Below, in pieces: positions 32,990 through 43,071 of a stretch of 44,977 bases of DNA. Source of the DNA: Fibrobacterota bacterium (GTDB lineage Bacteria; Fibrobacterota; Chitinivibrionia; Chitinivibrionales; Chitinispirillaceae); the NCBI GenBank assembly GCA_023412475.1, contig JAEYNR010000094.1, positions 1 to 44,977 on the forward strand, read 5' to 3'. Position 1 is the first letter of the stretch. Each line of letters begins with the position of its first letter. The notes under the pieces are model-generated. The model was not told the DNA's origin. It ran no database searches and saw only the letters and a list, made by a program, of their open reading frames with translations. The position numbers and the translations under genes are program-made.

Positions 32990-35242
32990 TCACGGAGTTT
33001 TGACAGTGGCAGAATCACCTGAAGAAACATCCATAATCTTCGGTTCAGCATAGTAACTGTTTTTTAGTCCCGGGTTTCGGGCCAAATGCTGATAAGTCCA
33101 ATAATTTCCAAGAACCTTTTTAACATAATTTCTGGTTTCTGCAAAAAGCAGATCCTCAACAAAAAGATCATATTCTTCATTTTTGTTACGCTCATACCAT
33201 TTTTTTGCATTGTGAGGTCCGCCATTATAACTGGCCAGCACAAGCACCAGATTTTCTTTGAACTGATCCAGAAGTTCTCTTAAATAGTAAACTCCATAAC
33301 GGATATTAAAACCCGGTCTGGTCAAAGAATCTACAAAAAATTCCTCTTTCAACTGCTCTGCGATATATTTACCGGTGTACGGCATAATCTGCATCAACCC
33401 CACAGCCCCCACCGGAGAGAGAATAACCGGATTGAAAATGCTCTCCTGACGGATTACCGAGCTGATAAGAGACGGATCGACATTGTAAATGGCCCCCTGA
33501 TTGCATATCATATCATCAAAAAAAGAGGGGTAAAGAAGAGAGTAGACAGCCAGAGGCATTCTGCCATGTTCCTGTAAAGGAATACGCCAGTTCAGTCTTC
33601 TGGCAACCCGAAATGCCTGTGCAAAGGAACCGGCAGATTTGTATAACGAAGCCAGACTGAATTGCATTCGAAGATTGCCCGGATACGAACTCTCCAAAGA
33701 TTCCAGAAAATATTCTGCAACAGAGCCCATACCTACAGAAGCCAGCACAAATCCTCTTTTGAGATCTGCAGAATCTGCAGCACTCAGCTCCTTTCTGGGG
33801 TATGCGGGTTTAATTGAATCTAACCACCCTAAAACAGATAAAACATCATAGCTGGTATCGCTATAAGGCTGGATACTGTCCCCCAATAAATGCAATAACT
33901 GACTGGACCTGTGAGCATAGTAATCATAAGGAACAAGCTGTACAATCTGTCTGAAGAGTTTCTTTGCAGATGAGGTTTTCCCCTGAGAAAAGAGACATTT
34001 TGCTTTCCAGAAATCTGCAGCATGGCAGAAAGAGGAGCCTGGATATAACCTTTTAAATTTGTCCAGAACAATTATGGCTGAAACATACTTTTCCATCCGG
34101 TAGCAGGCAAGTGCATGCCGTAGATACGCTTCCTCCTTATAGACGTTTTTTCCCCTTGAAGAATAAATCTGCTGATAAATATTTGCTGCACCCGCAAAGT
34201 CTTTGTTTTCCTCTTTTGTCCAGGCCCTGAGCCAGATAACCTCATGAGATTTTTTGTGGGAAGGATAAAGCTTAACCAGTTTATTATACCACCTGGATGT
34301 TTCTGCTGATTTGCCCAGTTTCCTGTAACCTCTGGCCATGTAAAGAATCAGATCAGCCGATGTCCCATAACTGGTCTCATGACTTTTAAACAGCTTAAGA
34401 GCCTGAGTGGTCTTCCCCATATCATAGAGAATCTGAGCCTCCAGATACAATGCCTTGCTCTTAGAAACCGAACTGAACCCTGGCTTTTTCTTTGCTTTCT
34501 GCAAAAGGGAATAGGCGGTTTCCTTTCTTTTGCATGAAAAGGAAATTCTGGATAGATAAAAAAGGCTTGCAGCACTGAGAGAATCGACTCCCTCAGAAGA
34601 GGTTATGGAAAGCACCTCGGAACATCCGGGAGCAGCCTGAGAGGCGGATTGCCGGGTATCCTCCAGAAGAGAATCGATAATCCTCCACTCCCTTTTTTTT
34701 ACCAACGAATCGTAGCGATTCTCTTTTAAGGTTTTTTTCGTCTGAAGATCATACCAGTTGACATAATCTGCATACCAGGACTCTTTTTTCAAATCAGTTG
34801 AGCCGGTATCCTCCAGCAGGCTGATTTTGGAGAAAATCTGATTGCGGTATTTTTTTGGTAGATCATAGTTTAGCGCTGCACTGTAAGCTGGCAGAATGTT
34901 CAACTTTTGACCTGAGTCAAGTTGCAGATCCGCGATCTGCTCATAGGCTACCGGTGCCAGAACGCTGCATTTTTGTGCTACATACTTATACAGAAAAAGT
35001 GATTTATCATGATTTTTAAGGTTTCTGTGTATACAGGCTAGCTTAAAATAGTGATAGACCGTATCGCTGACCTGGGAATCAGCAAGTACTTCCTGTAATG
35101 CTCTCTGGTATGCTCCATTTCTAATTGCATCAGTTCCTGACCAGCTTATTGGATAAAGATAAGACAGAGGATTAACAGAGCCGAAAGCGGGTGAAAAAAC
35201 CCACAGAAAAAAGACGATTGAACTGGTTTTAAAATATTTCAT
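32990..35242 (-). CDS. Lytic transglycosylase with TPR-like N-terminal region (Slt type)
   Basis: A 750-aa exported enzyme. Signal peptide MKYFKTSSIVFFLWVFSPAFG; residues ~40-560 are alpha-solenoid TPR-like repeats (FYLSRISFSCKRKETAYSLL, GTSADLILYMARGYRKLG, YRMEKYVSAIIVLDKFKRLY); the C-terminal ~150 residues are an SLT domain with the catalytic Glu in SSVIRQESIFNP, SPVGAVGLMQIMP, NIRYGVYYLREL and LVLASYNGGPHNAKKW. It cleaves peptidoglycan glycan strands in the periplasm. ATG 35240-35242 is preferred over 35284 because it starts the signal peptide. Followed after 126 bp by the separate propeller gene. Confidence 0.92.
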   Translation of the reverse strand: MKYFKTSSIVFFLWVFSPAFGSVNPLSYLYPISWSGTDAIRNGAYQRALQEVLADSQVSDTVYHYFKLACIHRNLKNHDKSLFLYKYVAQKCSVLAPVAYEQIADLQLDSGQKLNILPAYSAALNYDLPKKYRNQIFSKISLLEDTGSTDLKKESWYADYVNWYDLQTKKTLKENRYDSLVKKREWRIIDSLLEDTRQSASQAAPGCSEVLSITSSEGVDSLSAASLFYLSRISFSCKRKETAYSLLQKAKKKPGFSSVSKSKALYLEAQILYDMGKTTQALKLFKSHETSYGTSADLILYMARGYRKLGKSAETSRWYNKLVKLYPSHKKSHEVIWLRAWTKEENKDFAGAANIYQQIYSSRGKNVYKEEAYLRHALACYRMEKYVSAIIVLDKFKRLYPGSSFCHAADFWKAKCLFSQGKTSSAKKLFRQIVQLVPYDYYAHRSSQLLHLLGDSIQPYSDTSYDVLSVLGWLDSIKPAYPRKELSAADSADLKRGFVLASVGMGSVAEYFLESLESSYPGNLRMQFSLASLYKSAGSFAQAFRVARRLNWRIPLQEHGRMPLAVYSLLYPSFFDDMICNQGAIYNVDPSLISSVIRQESIFNPVILSPVGAVGLMQIMPYTGKYIAEQLKEEFFVDSLTRPGFNIRYGVYYLRELLDQFKENLVLVLASYNGGPHNAKKWYERNKNEEYDLFVEDLLFAETRNYVKKVLGNYWTYQHLARNPGLKNSYYAEPKIMDVSSGDSATVKTP

Positions 35243-35389
35243 CAGGTATAGATTCGCTCCTAAGCTGTCAGAGCAGCAAAACATTCACAAATGTTTGTTT
35301 CTTATTCGATCATTAAAGCAATGGAAAGCAACCTGTAAGAATAAAAATTGGTAATTGGGCAGCTTTTTTTCAACCACTATTCTAAGGAA

Positions 35390-36796
35390 TCAATCCAAGC
35401 TGGCCTTCTGACGACGCAATTCCTTCTGCACCTCATCCACATCCACAGAACGGACATCGATTTGATTGAGCGCACTGATAGCGGCGCATATCCCCGCCCC
35501 CTGCCCCGTAGCCATAGCAGCAGGCATTATCCTGTATGAGGAATGCGCTTCATGAGTCCCCGAAATACAGCGTCCACCGGTAAGCAAATGATCACAGTTA
35601 AGAGGGATAAGCGAACGCAGAGGGATGTCGTAAGAGTCTCCCGGAGGAAGCCTCTCGATACGGGTGCCCTTCCCTTTGGGATTATGAATATCTAAAGAAT
35701 AAGCACAACGGGCTATCACATCAGGAAATTTCCTGGCCTCAAGTACATCGGTACCTGTAAGATTATACTCCCCCGTTATTCTTCTTCCTTCACGGATTCC
35801 AACCTGAACACCAGTTTGAACCATGTAGGAATTTTCGAAGCCGGGTACATATTTTTTCAAAAATTCTGAGACCTGGTCTGCCTGGAACCTGCTTTCCCAT
35901 TCAGCGCTGGTCAGATCGAAAACATCGGTGGCAAGCTTATTTGTCACCCTGGTACTGTTGACGCTGACCTCCTTGGGATGAGGAGTGGCAAACATAAGCA
36001 GATCCTCACGGGGCAACTTCAACTTGCCTTCAGCGGTGGCCTTTTCGATAAGACTCCACAAGCCGAAAACTCCATACCACTGCTCAGGATGGCTTTTGAC
36101 GTATTCCACAAAAGCAGGTCTTTGAAAACCCACCATTCTGAAATAAAGAGTCATGGGTTGAGTTAAGCCATCATGAATCCGACCCATCTCAAAGGGTGCA
36201 CCCGCTAAAGCAGCCACATCCCCATCACCGGTACAATCCACCACACAGTAAGCCTGAACGGCTAAAGGGCCTGATTTGGAATGAAAAAACACAGTGGAAA
36301 GACCATCGTTTTTATCGTAACTAAATGCAAATGAGTGTAATAATACATCTACCCCCGCCTCATCAAGCATCTCCATCACGGTAATTTTAAGTTTTTCAGG
36401 GTCAAAGGGAACTACATAACCAGTCTCAAGCGATGGAGCTACTGCACCTCCATTGCTAATAAGCCTCTCCACCAACTCCAGCAGTACACCTGCAATTACT
36501 CTGCGTCCCTCTCCATGATCGGTCGGAAACAAATTAGTTTCACCGGAGCGTCTGAACTTCCCCTCCTGAGTGTGAGCCGACATCAAGGGCATCACAAGAG
36601 CAACGGTTGCCGCTCCTCCGGGATACCCATAACGTTCTGCCAGAACCACATTGGCTCCAGCCCTTGCTGCTGCCAATGCAGCTCCAATTCCCGCAGGACC
36701 CGCTCCTACCACCAAAACATCTGTTCTGGCAGCAAGCAGAGCCTCCGAAGAGAAAGGTATTTTGTTCTCAGTTTCAGGTCTGCCAAGAGGAGGCAT
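35390..36796 (-). CDS. FAD-dependent oxidoreductase (FAD_oxidored family)
   Basis: A 468-aa flavoprotein of the PF12831 type. The dinucleotide-binding site is DVLVVGAGPAGIGAALAAAR, then LAERYGYPGGAAT; CVVDCTGDGDVAALAG and the C-terminal LTGGRCISGTHEAHSSYRIM and AAMATGQGAG are typical. No signal peptide. Substrate unknown; related proteins act on organic acids or unsaturated compounds and often lie in catabolic gene clusters. It starts 17 bp after the csaB-like gene and is probably co-transcribed, but the pairing does not suggest a clear pathway. Confidence 0.88.
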   Translation of the reverse strand: MPPLGRPETENKIPFSSEALLAARTDVLVVGAGPAGIGAALAAARAGANVVLAERYGYPGGAATVALVMPLMSAHTQEGKFRRSGETNLFPTDHGEGRRVIAGVLLELVERLISNGGAVAPSLETGYVVPFDPEKLKITVMEMLDEAGVDVLLHSFAFSYDKNDGLSTVFFHSKSGPLAVQAYCVVDCTGDGDVAALAGAPFEMGRIHDGLTQPMTLYFRMVGFQRPAFVEYVKSHPEQWYGVFGLWSLIEKATAEGKLKLPREDLLMFATPHPKEVSVNSTRVTNKLATDVFDLTSAEWESRFQADQVSEFLKKYVPGFENSYMVQTGVQVGIREGRRITGEYNLTGTDVLEARKFPDVIARCAYSLDIHNPKGKGTRIERLPPGDSYDIPLRSLIPLNCDHLLTGGRCISGTHEAHSSYRIMPAAMATGQGAGICAAISALNQIDVRSVDVDEVQKELRRQKASLD

Positions 36797-36813
36797 CAGT
36801 TTACTCTCAATCT

Positions 36814-37962
36814 TCAGGCAGCCTTGCTGCCCCGGTTTAAATCCATTTTCCTTTTTATAAGATCTACCAGAATAGTGTTATTTTGCAAAGCCCGTTTTTG
36901 TAAAACCGGAATCACTGTTCTAATCTGCTTCTGAATCATCTTACGCTTATCCCAGGCCCGGTCTATGTAGGCCATCAACCGACCCTCATTAACCAGGTTA
37001 ATTGGCGGCATCTCAATGTGCATATCCTCTAAAAAGCCAACCACTTTAGGAGAATAAGGCAAAGCCACAAAAGGAACACCCTGAATTGCCGCGAAAATAA
37101 GGAAATGAAGCCTCATTCCTACTGCAAATTCCATTCTGCTCAGAATCGTCAGCAATTGGCCCGAAGTGTAGTTTTCTTTTAAAACGGAAGCTCTCTGAGG
37201 ACAAAGCATTTGAGAGATAACCGCATGAGAGTGCTGAAAGTCGAATGCTCTGGGTTCCATGGGAATAAATATTACATCCGCATCAAAACGCTCAATGATA
37301 AAATCTGCGGCATTAGCCAATAATTTGTGATAGTGCTCTTCGTGGATATCAGGGGCGGCTACCCCGGTTTCACGCACCGATAACCCTATCAGTTTTTTCT
37401 TTCCGGTAATCCCCTCCCGTTTCAATTGTCCATTATCGACCGGCTCGGGCTCTAATAGTACCGCAGGATCAGCAGTTACCAATATATCCCGCTGCACCCC
37501 GGATTCCTCCAGTAACTGTCTGCTACGGCGATCCCTGACAGTTAATATATTTACCGAATTTAGAACCGATTTAACATAATCCTGAACAGGAGGCTCCTTC
37601 AGAGGCCCTGCCCCTACCGCATAAACCATCACCGGTATCCCATGTTGAAGCGCAATTTCCGCTTCCCGCAGATATATCCTGGCATGAGCATCGTAAAGAA
37701 TGCCCCCTCCCCCAATTACTAACACATCCAAACAGGTCACCTCCGGAACCACCTCCAGACGGGCCAGGGTTCGCACCTGTATAGCTCGCTCCACCTGATG
37801 ACGACTCAACGTGTCTTCACTGTTACGGGTGAAAACCGTTATCTTTGCGTCCATCGAATTTCTCAACTGCATTATTATGCTCTTTAGAATCGCCTCATCG
37901 CCCAGGTTTAAACCACCATAGGATCCGGATATTCCTACCCTTACAGTGCCTTGTCCGGCCAT
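36814..37962 (-). CDS. csaB: Polysaccharide pyruvyl transferase, CsaB-like
   Basis: Adds pyruvate ketal to a cell-wall polysaccharide; in Bacillus this group anchors SLH-domain S-layer proteins. The 382-aa sequence has VGISGSYGGLNLGDEAIL at the N-terminus, VIGGGGILYD, VYAVGAGPLKEPPVQ, TVRDRRSRQLLEESGV, VTADPAVLL, MRLHFLIFAAIQGVPFVAL and YSPKVVGF, all family signatures. ATG 37960-37962 has GGAGGGG just upstream. In this Gram-negative setting the pyruvylated acceptor may be a surface or secondary polysaccharide; no SLH protein lies in the window. First gene of a two-gene unit with the flavoprotein. Confidence 0.9.
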   Translation of the reverse strand: MAGQGTVRVGISGSYGGLNLGDEAILKSIIMQLRNSMDAKITVFTRNSEDTLSRHQVERAIQVRTLARLEVVPEVTCLDVLVIGGGGILYDAHARIYLREAEIALQHGIPVMVYAVGAGPLKEPPVQDYVKSVLNSVNILTVRDRRSRQLLEESGVQRDILVTADPAVLLEPEPVDNGQLKREGITGKKKLIGLSVRETGVAAPDIHEEHYHKLLANAADFIIERFDADVIFIPMEPRAFDFQHSHAVISQMLCPQRASVLKENYTSGQLLTILSRMEFAVGMRLHFLIFAAIQGVPFVALPYSPKVVGFLEDMHIEMPPINLVNEGRLMAYIDRAWDKRKMIQKQIRTVIPVLQKRALQNNTILVDLIKRKMDLNRGSKAA

Positions 37963-38339
37963 ACGCCCCTCCGCCCTCTGCCAAGGCAGGGTCCCTTAAA
38001 ATCAAATGCAAACTAGCCTCTTTCAAAGAAGAGAATTTGCAATAGCCATGCCAGAGGGTGGTATGGAACCAGTGGCATCAATCTTCCTCTATATTCCAAA
38101 TAGAGCATCTATCTATACAATACATACAAGCGTCTCTGTCTCATTTACTTCGTTATTCATTATTCGATATTCGTTATCCAATATTTCCTCTGTTTCCTGC
38201 TGTCAGGTCCGTGGGCTACACTCTTTGCCTGCCCACGGTTATGCATAATGCCTTGGACAGGCCTCTATTAAGTAGCCCTTTTCAGAAACTATTTTTCTTT
38301 ATTTCAACCAAACTGACATTAATTAGAAGGAGCCTGCAA
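37963..38339. other. Intergenic region with stem-loop upstream of metH, 377 bp
   Basis: Divergent spacer that must contain promoters for csaB (minus) and metH (plus). An open frame runs through part of it in phase with metH, but the metH start is set by its ribosome binding site. At 38209-38238 lies a perfect 8-bp stem CCGTGGGC/GCCCACGG with a 14-nt loop. I checked for SAM, SAH and cobalamin riboswitch landmarks and found no convincing match. ATTCGATATTCGTTATCC (38162-38179) resembles the TTCG-rich block of the dispersed repeats. Confidence 0.45.
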
Positions 38340-41300
38340 ATGAAAGCTTCCCCCATATTCGAAAAACTGCTCACCATCATGTCTACACGCATCGTTATTC
38401 TGGATGGCCCCATGGGAACCATGCTCCAGAAGCTAGCCCTTAACGAATCGGATTTCAGAGGCGAACACTTCAAAGATCACCCCTGCAGTCTCAAAGGCAA
38501 TAATGACCTGCTTTCAATAACATCCCCTCAGCAAGTAATTAATATCCACCACAGTTACCTTAAAGCAGGTGCCGATATCATAAAAACCAACACTTTCAAT
38601 GCTAACGCAATTTCTCAAAACGACTACCAGCTCTCAGAACTCAATTATGAGATGAATCGCACCTCAGCTTCAATTCTTCGACAAACCATAGATTCATTTT
38701 TAAGCCATCACCCCGATAATCCAAAATTTGCCGCAGGTGTCTTAGGCCCCACAAACCGTACTCTTTCAATTTCGCCTGATGTTGATGACCCCGCTTTTCG
38801 CAATGTCACCTTTGAGCAACTTCAAAAATCCTACTACGATTCTGCCAGAGGGCTTATCGATGGCGGTGTGGATATTCTTCTTCTGGAAACCATCTTTGAC
38901 ACCCTCAATGCCAAAGCAGCCATATTTGCCATACAACAGATCTTCTCAGAACGAAACATTTCCATTCCACTGATGATCTCAGGCACAATCACCGATAAAT
39001 CCGGCCGCACTCTCTCCGGTCAGGCTCCTGCCGCTTTCTACTATTCCATAGAACACGCAGCCCCTCTGAGCGTTGGTTTCAACTGCGCACTGGGAGCGGC
39101 TCAATTAAAACCCTTTCTCAAAGAACTGTCTGATACTGCGACCTGTGCAGTCAGTGCGCACCCCAATGCAGGACTTCCCAATGCCTATGGAGGATACGAT
39201 GAAACTCCCCAGTCGATGGCTTCATATATAAAGGAATTTGCTGATGAACAGATGATAAACATCGCAGGGGGATGCTGCGGGTCTACACCCGATCACATAC
39301 AAGCGATATTTGAGGCTTTACAGGGAATTGCACCCAGAAAAACTCCATCTGCCAGAAGTTTTACCGCACTTTCGGGGCTTCAACCCCTGATCATTGACAA
39401 CAACAGCCTCTTTGTAAATATCGGGGAAAGGACTAACGTTGCAGGATCTGCCAGATTCAAAAAACTCATTGCAGCCCAAAACTACGAACAGGCAATCGAT
39501 GTAGCGCGAGATCAGGTAAACGGAGGTGCCCAGATCATCGATATCAATATGGATGATTCCATGATTGAGGGTCTGAAGGCAATGTCCTGCTTTCTGCGGC
39601 TTATCGGATCAGAACCGGATATAAGCACAGTTCCGATCATGATCGATTCATCCAAGTGGGAAATAATCGAGGAAGCACTTAAATCGGTTCAGGGTAAAGC
39701 AGTTGTTAACTCAATAAGTCTCAAAGAAGGGGAAGAACCGTTTCTTGAAAAGGCACAGAAAATCAAACGCTACGGTGCTGCTATTGTTGTGATGGCCTTT
39801 GATGAACAGGGGCAGGCAGACTCATTTCAACGAAAGATTGATATCTGCAGCAGAGCTTACAAACTGCTTACTGAAAAAGCTGCTGTTTCTCCTCACGATA
39901 TCATTCTTGACCCAAACATCTTTGCCGTAGGAACCGGTATCGATGAACATAAGAATTATGCGGTCGATTTTTTTGAGGCTGTTTCATGGATAAGAAAAAA
40001 TCTTCCCGGTGCACTTGTCAGCGGAGGAGTCAGTAACGTATCATTCTCTTTTCGCGGAAATTCGACGGTACGCGAAGCTGTCAACTCAGCATTCCTTTTC
40101 CATGCAATCAGAGCCGGTTTAAATATGGGAATAGTTAATCCAACTCAACTCACCGTATATGAGCAAATTCCACCGGAGTTAAAAGAGCGGGTGGAAGATG
40201 TTCTTCTGAATCGCAGAGAGGATGCCACCGACAGAATTATAGAACTGGTGTCCAGCACTCCCGATGAGAAGCAGAACAGCATAACCACCTCTCCCCCCTG
40301 GAGAGATCTTCCGCTTCAGCAGCGGTTAAGTCACGCACTTGTAAAAGGAATAACCGAATATATCGAAACCGATCTTAAAGAGGCTCTTACCATTGTCGAT
40401 GACCCTTTGAAGATAATAGAAATCGATCTTATGAACGGCATGAACATCGTAGGTGAACTGTTTGGTTCAGGCAAGATGTTTCTTCCGCAGGTAGTAAAAA
40501 GCGCCAGAGTCATGCGAAAAGCTGTAGCATATCTTACTCCACTTATCGAAGCCCGCAAAGGAAATGCAGCTGCAAGTTCCTCAAAGCCCCGAATTCTTAT
40601 CGCCACAGTTAAAGGTGATGTCCATGATATCGGCAAAAACATTGTCAGTGTAGTTTTGCAGTGTAATAATTTCGAAGTGATTGATATGGGAGTGATGGCT
40701 TCCTGTCAGGAGATTCTGGACAAAGCCAAAATTGAAAATGTGGATATTATAGGTCTGAGCGGCCTTATCACACCTTCTTTGGAAGAGATGAGCTATGTGG
40801 CATCCCAAATGGAAAAACAGCATTTCATCATCCCGCTTCTGGTTGGAGGTGCCACTACTTCAAAGATACATACCGCTGTAAAGATAGCTCCACAATACAG
40901 CGGACCGGTAATTCATGTCCGCGATGCATCTCTGGCAGTTCAGGTCTGCAGAAAGCTTTTTTCATCAGAACAAAAAGATCTCTTTATTAAAGATGTCAAA
41001 AGCGAAAATGAGTCTTTGAGAGAAAAGCATGTTTCAAATGCCAGACAGCAAGATCTATTAGCATTAGATCTTGCCAGAAAAAAGCGGCTCCAGATTGACA
41101 TCGATACTTATCCACCGATAAAACCCACAAAAACCGGAATTACTGTTTTTAACAATTACTCCATTGATGAACTAAGCTCCTATATCGACTGGACTTTCTT
41201 TTTCAAAGCGTGGGAAATAAAGGGGCAATACCCATCTCTTCTAAACGATTCTGAGCAGGGCAGACAGGCTGCGAAATTACTCGATGATGCGCAGGCGATG

Positions 41301-42020
41301 CTCACCTTCATCATCAATCAAAATCTTTTGTACACCAGCGGTGTTATCGGCTTCTTTCCTGCCAACTCCACAGACACTGATGATATCGAAATCTACTCTG
41401 ATGAATCCAGGTCTTCAGTCTTATCGGTCATCCATTGCCTTCGTCAGCAGACACCTAAGGATGAAAATAGACCTTATCTCTCTCTTTGCGACTTTTTAGC
41501 ACATAAGGAGTCTTCCATTACCGATTACATTGGTCTTTTTGCAGTAAGTGCAGGCGGTGGAGTTGAGGAGCTGGCCTCAAATTATGAGAAAAACAATGAT
41601 TCTTATAATGCACTGATGGTCAAAATTCTGGCAGACCGTTTATCTGAAGCGTTCGCCGAGAGACTTCATGAACTGGTTAGAAAACAGTACTGGGGATATG
41701 CAAAGAATGAAAACTTGGAGATAAAAGATCTTTTGCGCGTTCGATACCAGGGTATCAGACCGGCACCCGGGTATCCATCCTGCCCGGATCATTCTGAAAA
41801 GACACAAATTTTCGATTTATTAAAGGTAAATGAAAATGCAGGAATAAGTCTTACCGAATCTTTCATGATGCAACCGGCAGCATCGGTATGTGGGTATTAT
41901 TTTGCTCACCCGGAGTCCCGCTATTTTGCGCTTGGTAAGACAGGAGAAGACCAGCTCAGAGATTACGGGGCGCGTAAGGGAGTTTCTGAGGAGGAAATCA
42001 GGAGGTGGGTTGCGGTTTAG
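38340..42020 (+). CDS. metH: Cobalamin-dependent methionine synthase
   Basis: Transfers methyl from 5-methyltetrahydrofolate to homocysteine via methylcobalamin. ATG 38340 is chosen because AGAAGGAG lies about eight bases upstream and the resulting 1226 aa equals the length of E. coli MetH; a start at 38058 would add 94 residues unlike the family. Domains: homocysteine-binding (~10-325; LDGPMGTMLQ, zinc Cys in FNCALG and GGCCGSTPDHI), pterin-binding (~350-610; NIGERTNVAGS, IDINMDDSMIEG, MIDSSKW), B12 cap (~650-740), B12 domain (KGDVHDIGKNIV with the cobalt-ligand His, GLSGLITPSLEEM) and reactivation domain (~890-1226; YQGIRPAPGYPSCPDH). Complete and apparently functional; transcribed alone. 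Confidence 0.95.
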   Translation: MKASPIFEKLLTIMSTRIVILDGPMGTMLQKLALNESDFRGEHFKDHPCSLKGNNDLLSITSPQQVINIHHSYLKAGADIIKTNTFNANAISQNDYQLSELNYEMNRTSASILRQTIDSFLSHHPDNPKFAAGVLGPTNRTLSISPDVDDPAFRNVTFEQLQKSYYDSARGLIDGGVDILLLETIFDTLNAKAAIFAIQQIFSERNISIPLMISGTITDKSGRTLSGQAPAAFYYSIEHAAPLSVGFNCALGAAQLKPFLKELSDTATCAVSAHPNAGLPNAYGGYDETPQSMASYIKEFADEQMINIAGGCCGSTPDHIQAIFEALQGIAPRKTPSARSFTALSGLQPLIIDNNSLFVNIGERTNVAGSARFKKLIAAQNYEQAIDVARDQVNGGAQIIDINMDDSMIEGLKAMSCFLRLIGSEPDISTVPIMIDSSKWEIIEEALKSVQGKAVVNSISLKEGEEPFLEKAQKIKRYGAAIVVMAFDEQGQADSFQRKIDICSRAYKLLTEKAAVSPHDIILDPNIFAVGTGIDEHKNYAVDFFEAVSWIRKNLPGALVSGGVSNVSFSFRGNSTVREAVNSAFLFHAIRAGLNMGIVNPTQLTVYEQIPPELKERVEDVLLNRREDATDRIIELVSSTPDEKQNSITTSPPWRDLPLQQRLSHALVKGITEYIETDLKEALTIVDDPLKIIEIDLMNGMNIVGELFGSGKMFLPQVVKSARVMRKAVAYLTPLIEARKGNAAASSSKPRILIATVKGDVHDIGKNIVSVVLQCNNFEVIDMGVMASCQEILDKAKIENVDIIGLSGLITPSLEEMSYVASQMEKQHFIIPLLVGGATTSKIHTAVKIAPQYSGPVIHVRDASLAVQVCRKLFSSEQKDLFIKDVKSENESLREKHVSNARQQDLLALDLARKKRLQIDIDTYPPIKPTKTGITVFNNYSIDELSSYIDWTFFFKAWEIKGQYPSLLNDSEQGRQAAKLLDDAQAMLTFIINQNLLYTSGVIGFFPANSTDTDDIEIYSDESRSSVLSVIHCLRQQTPKDENRPYLSLCDFLAHKESSITDYIGLFAVSAGGGVEELASNYEKNNDSYNALMVKILADRLSEAFAERLHELVRKQYWGYAKNENLEIKDLLRVRYQGIRPAPGYPSCPDHSEKTQIFDLLKVNENAGISLTESFMMQPAASVCGYYFAHPESRYFALGKTGEDQLRDYGARKGVSEEEIRRWVAV

Positions 42021-42691
42021 TTTGATTTGCGGGTTTGACCGAAGGATTGATTGGTGGTAGGGGTTATTTTTCCTGAAGTTATTTTGTGATATGTCAAAAA
42101 TGTAGCTCTCAAGCAATCATTATTACCATGTTTTTCGATTTTTCCGACTTTTCAGGAAATGAGAAATATCTTCGATTTTGTTAGAAGTATTTTTGCGACT
42201 TCCTATGATCAAAAACCACATAATTTTCGCACAAAAGTTCAATTATCAGGTTCTGCTAAAAAGGAAAGCATCAGTTTTTGGTTGTGTAAAAAAGTTGATG
42301 AACTATTTACAATTAACAAGAGATTACAACTGAGTATTGGTGACATGAACCCTGAAGAACATGTTATGTCAAAGATAATTTAGCTTAACTATTGTTCATT
42401 TTTACTCAAACAAAAATTACAATTTTGCGATAGTCAGAACTGTTTTGTATAAATAAAAATAAAATTAGCAAGAAAATTGTTGGAAAGTAGAACAAGAGAC
42501 ATTATATTTGATATTAACTTCAATAGGTAATGAAATAGAAACCTGTTGTTAGTAGCTGAGATCCCGATGTTTTTATAGGAAAGCGATACTATATAATAGG
42601 GGTAGTTGTATAAAATACCAAGATAATAATCTTTTTTGGTTGGGTATTTAATAACTATGATTAAATTTATAGAAATTTGAAAAATACAGGT

Positions 42692-42757
42692 CGAGGGGCA
42701 TACAATGCGACTTGACTGACCCCTCGCCTGCTGCATACGGTTCATGAGAACATGAAC
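42692..42757. other. Two adjacent stem-loops, possible structured RNA
   Basis: CGAGGGG (42692-42698) pairs with CCCCTCG (42720-42726) around a 21-nt loop holding CATACAATGCGA; 13 bp later GTTCATG-AGAA-CATGAAC (42740-42757) forms a hairpin whose stem extends by TAC/GTA past a bulged G. It is GC-richer than its AT-rich setting. Resembles, but does not match, the last domains of a group II intron. Confidence 0.4.
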
Positions 42758-42971
42758 GTAGGAATTTTCATAGTTGATTTTATTTGATGGTGATAATGAT
42801 TGGTTAGAATATAATATTTTGCTGTAAACTTGTCAATAATTGTGACCTATTATTCCATACAATGCGATTTTTTCTGGGAATAATTGGACAATGCATTACG
42901 GGAAATGAGGGTTTGAAGTAGTCTCACTCTTCTGCTCACTTTTTCTCCAATATAAAACAGAACGCTGGAGT

Positions 42972-43007
42972 TTCAGCATAAAATGATTTAAAGATCATTT
43001 TGCTGAA
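42972..43007 (+). promoter_or_regulatory. Leader stem-loop 1 of the NusG-like gene
   Basis: TTCAGCATAAAATGAT pairs with ATCATTTTGCTGAA apart from a 2-nt bulge, with a 6-nt loop (TTAAAG). It lies about 110 bp before the start codon. Could be a terminator/antiterminator element or a recognition site for the NusG paralogue. Confidence 0.45.
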
Positions 43008-43071
43008 CTGAATCCAATTCGATTCTGACTTAGCCCGGACTCTGAGGGCATTTCTTTAGTCATGATTAAAG

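Noticed and set aside
38058..38339. 94-residue N-terminal extension of MetH
   Set aside because: Not family-like; the ATG at 38340 has a strong ribosome binding site and gives the usual length.
38200..38339. SAM, SAH or cobalamin riboswitch before metH
   Set aside because: Only a simple hairpin found; the conserved cores of these riboswitches are not present.
42159..42383. 74-aa plus-strand frame in the AT-rich region
   Set aside because: Not recognised; only a weak AGGAA directly at the start. Cannot be excluded as a gene remnant.
42434..42745. 103-aa minus-strand frame
   Set aside because: Composition typical of AT-rich non-coding DNA (Ile/Asn/Tyr-rich), passes through the double hairpin.
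42735..42765. Group II intron domain V
   Set aside because: The hairpin resembles it superficially, but the catalytic triad and GNRA loop arrangement do not fit, and no reverse transcriptase is nearby.
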